From NCBI GenBank assembly GCA_002686255.1, contig NZAZ01000117.1, positions 1-36,250 of the forward strand: 36,250 nucleotides of DNA. The letters run 5' to 3'. The translations under genes were made by a program, and so were the position numbers. The first letter of the stretch is position 1. Each line of letters opens with the position of its first letter. This DNA is from Rhodospirillaceae bacterium (GTDB taxonomy: Bacteria > Pseudomonadota > Alphaproteobacteria > Rhodospirillales > Casp-alpha2). Under the pieces are notes generated by a model. That model did no database searches and was not told the DNA's origin. It saw only the letters and a program-made list of their open reading frames with translations. This document shows, piece after piece, positions 35,647-36,250 of the stretch.

Positions 35647-35691
35647 TAGCAATCATATAGCAATCAGAAGAAGGTGTTTCGTGGCCTATTT
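35647..35691. repeat. Two pairs of direct repeats at 11-bp spacing
   Basis: TAGCAATCA occurs at 35647-35655 and 35658-35666. GGCCTATT occurs at 35673-35680 and 35684-35691. Both pairs have an 11-bp period, one helical turn, and both lie within 95 bp of the tRNA 3' end. This is compatible with paired protein-binding sites such as integrase arm or excisionase sites (inference). Confidence 0.6.
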
Positions 35692-36085
35692 CGGGCCTAT
35701 TTTAACACTATGCACCCGGCGAGACTGACACTGACAGCCGCACAGGTTTTTTCGGGAAAGGCACCCCCCCACCCCCCGAGATTGGCGACATACCGTGGCC
35801 TGTTGTTATACGCCTCCCAGGGTCCAGCCTATTTCCGCCAGACCCATTTTTCCGGGGGGCCTCATTGATAGAAGGGGGCCTTTTTTATCGGAGGGCCTTA
35901 TGCGAGCGGCCCATATATGGAAACGGTTTTCGGACGCCATAAAAAGGGGAAACTGGCCTAAGAAAATACTAAGGTTCTCAATAAGTTGGCTATACAGAAC
36001 AATGACAAAATAACAGGTACAAGTGAAGTCCCTTAAGCCTTTGTAATTCAATGAGTTAATCACCTTTTTTGTTTACGTTAGGCTA

Positions 36086-36166
36086 CCCCAAGATTACCCC
36101 AAGGTACGACAACAAGATTGCAACAAGGTGCGGCAAGATTACGGCAAGGGTGGGACAAGGGTGGCC
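36086..36166 (+). repeat. Seven-copy CAAG-centred array at about 11-bp period
   Basis: CAAG begins at 36089, 36100, 36113, 36124, 36134, 36145 and 36156, so the steps are 11, 13, 11, 10, 11 and 11 bp. Each is followed by A/G and T/G, and several are preceded by CC, GG or GA, as in CCCCAAGATTA and GGCAAGGGTGG. The period is close to a DNA helical turn and is not a multiple of three, so it is not a coding repeat. It lies upstream of a possible gene start at 36243. Confidence 0.75.
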
Positions 36167-36180
36167 TGCCCCCCTTAACC

Positions 36181-36221
36181 GGATCCACATGCTAAGTTAG
36201 AGAAACTGGGCATCTGGATCC
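36181..36221. repeat. Interrupted 12-bp inverted repeat
   Basis: GGATCCACATGC (36181-36192) and GCATCTGGATCC (36210-36221) are inverted copies with one mismatch, separated by 17 bp. It sits between the CAAG array and the possible start codon at 36243. An operator or a leader hairpin is possible. Confidence 0.6.
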
Positions 36222-36242
36222 TAGGAAGAAGGGGATAAGCAG

Positions 36243-36250
36243 ATGGCCAA
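36243..36250 (+). CDS. Possible start of a gene cut by the window end
   Basis: ATG-GCC-AA at the last eight bases is preceded by AAGAAGGGG (about 36225-36234), a fair ribosome-binding site. Only two codons are visible, so no product can be named. The repeat-rich region ahead would then be its regulatory region. Confidence 0.3.

Larger units (their letters stand above)
35600..36242. other. Non-coding edge of an accessory region downstream of tRNA-Ala
   Basis: I find no supportable gene in these 643 bases; open frames are 60-85 codons and unlike known proteins. Base composition is visibly more AT-rich than the rest of the window, especially 35930-36080. Contents are the 14-bp hairpin (35606-35639), TAGCAATCA twice at 11-bp spacing (35647 and 35658) and GGCCTATT twice at 11-bp spacing (35673 and 35684). 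Further GGCCT copies lie to 35898. There is also a GGGGGCC-TTTTTT run near 35874-35886 that could stop transcription, a CAAG array (36086-36166) and an inverted repeat (36181-36221). An integrase gene is not in view. Confidence 0.5.

Noticed and set aside
35674..36013. Small open frames of 60-85 codons downstream of the tRNA
   Set aside because: They overlap each other, have no clear ribosome-binding sites and resemble nothing known.
36086..36166. CRISPR array
   Set aside because: The repeated core is only about 4-7 bp with an 11-bp period. There are no 24-40 bp repeats with equal spacers and no cas genes.

Overview
The window is a GC-rich bacterial chromosome segment. Its gene content and gene order point to an alphaproteobacterium, probably Rhodospirillales-like (inference). 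The order aroA-cmk-rpsA-sppA-ihfB-lapA-pyrF-trpF-trpB-trpA-accD-folC on the minus strand, and a divL-like kinase-tsaE-amgK-murU-addB-addA-trxA block on the plus strand, are arrangements familiar from that class. A sugar-permease-free PTS relay sits beside a ChvG-type kinase, which fits as well.

Layout. (1) 1-381 is a hairpin-rich stretch with no convincing gene. (2) 382-5995 (+) holds the kinase chvG, then hprK, rapZ, an EIIA of the mannose family, HPr and EI. This is a signalling and nitrogen/carbon control unit with almost no spacing between genes. (3) 6135-7532 (+) is ahcY of the methyl cycle. (4) 7533-9415 looks like an insertion into conserved synteny. It has a 440-bp non-coding stretch with rRNA-operon-like sequence on the minus strand, a cold-shock protein gene, and an opposing gene for an exported pentapeptide-repeat protein. 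(5) 9416-21012 (+) holds a DivL-like PAS kinase with Phe at the usual phospho-histidine position, tsaE, the peptidoglycan-recycling pair amgK/murU, the addB/addA double-strand-break repair enzyme and trxA. (6) 21031-22891 (-) holds gloB and a small metal-resistance operon (SmtB/CzrA-like ArsR sensor plus a short CDF transporter). (7) 22922-34630 (-) is a long biosynthetic and information-processing run: folC, accD, trpA, trpB, trpF, pyrF, lapA, ihfB, sppA, rpsA, cmk, aroA. (8) 34852-35297 (+) is a TIGR02300 (FYDLN-acid) gene broken by a frameshift at a run of ten A. (9) 35524-35599 is tRNA-Ala(GGC). It is followed by about 640 bp of non-coding DNA with a perfect 14-bp stem, paired direct repeats at 11-bp spacing, a seven-fold CAAG array at about 11-bp spacing and a 12-bp inverted repeat. 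This looks like the regulatory or attachment edge of an accessory element continuing past the window.

How the parts work together. HprK is expected to phosphorylate HPr on Ser70, while EI phosphorylates HPr on His39 and HPr passes phosphate to the EIIA. RapZ in the same unit suggests a link to envelope precursor control. The amgK/murU pair salvages MurNAc, and the ArsR/CDF pair exports and senses a divalent metal, probably zinc. The most unusual items are the Phe-for-His kinase, the A10 frameshift in the FYDLN gene, the 99-residue lysine-rich tail on ribosomal protein S1, the rRNA-like remnants ahead of the csp gene, and the helically phased repeat array at the right edge.
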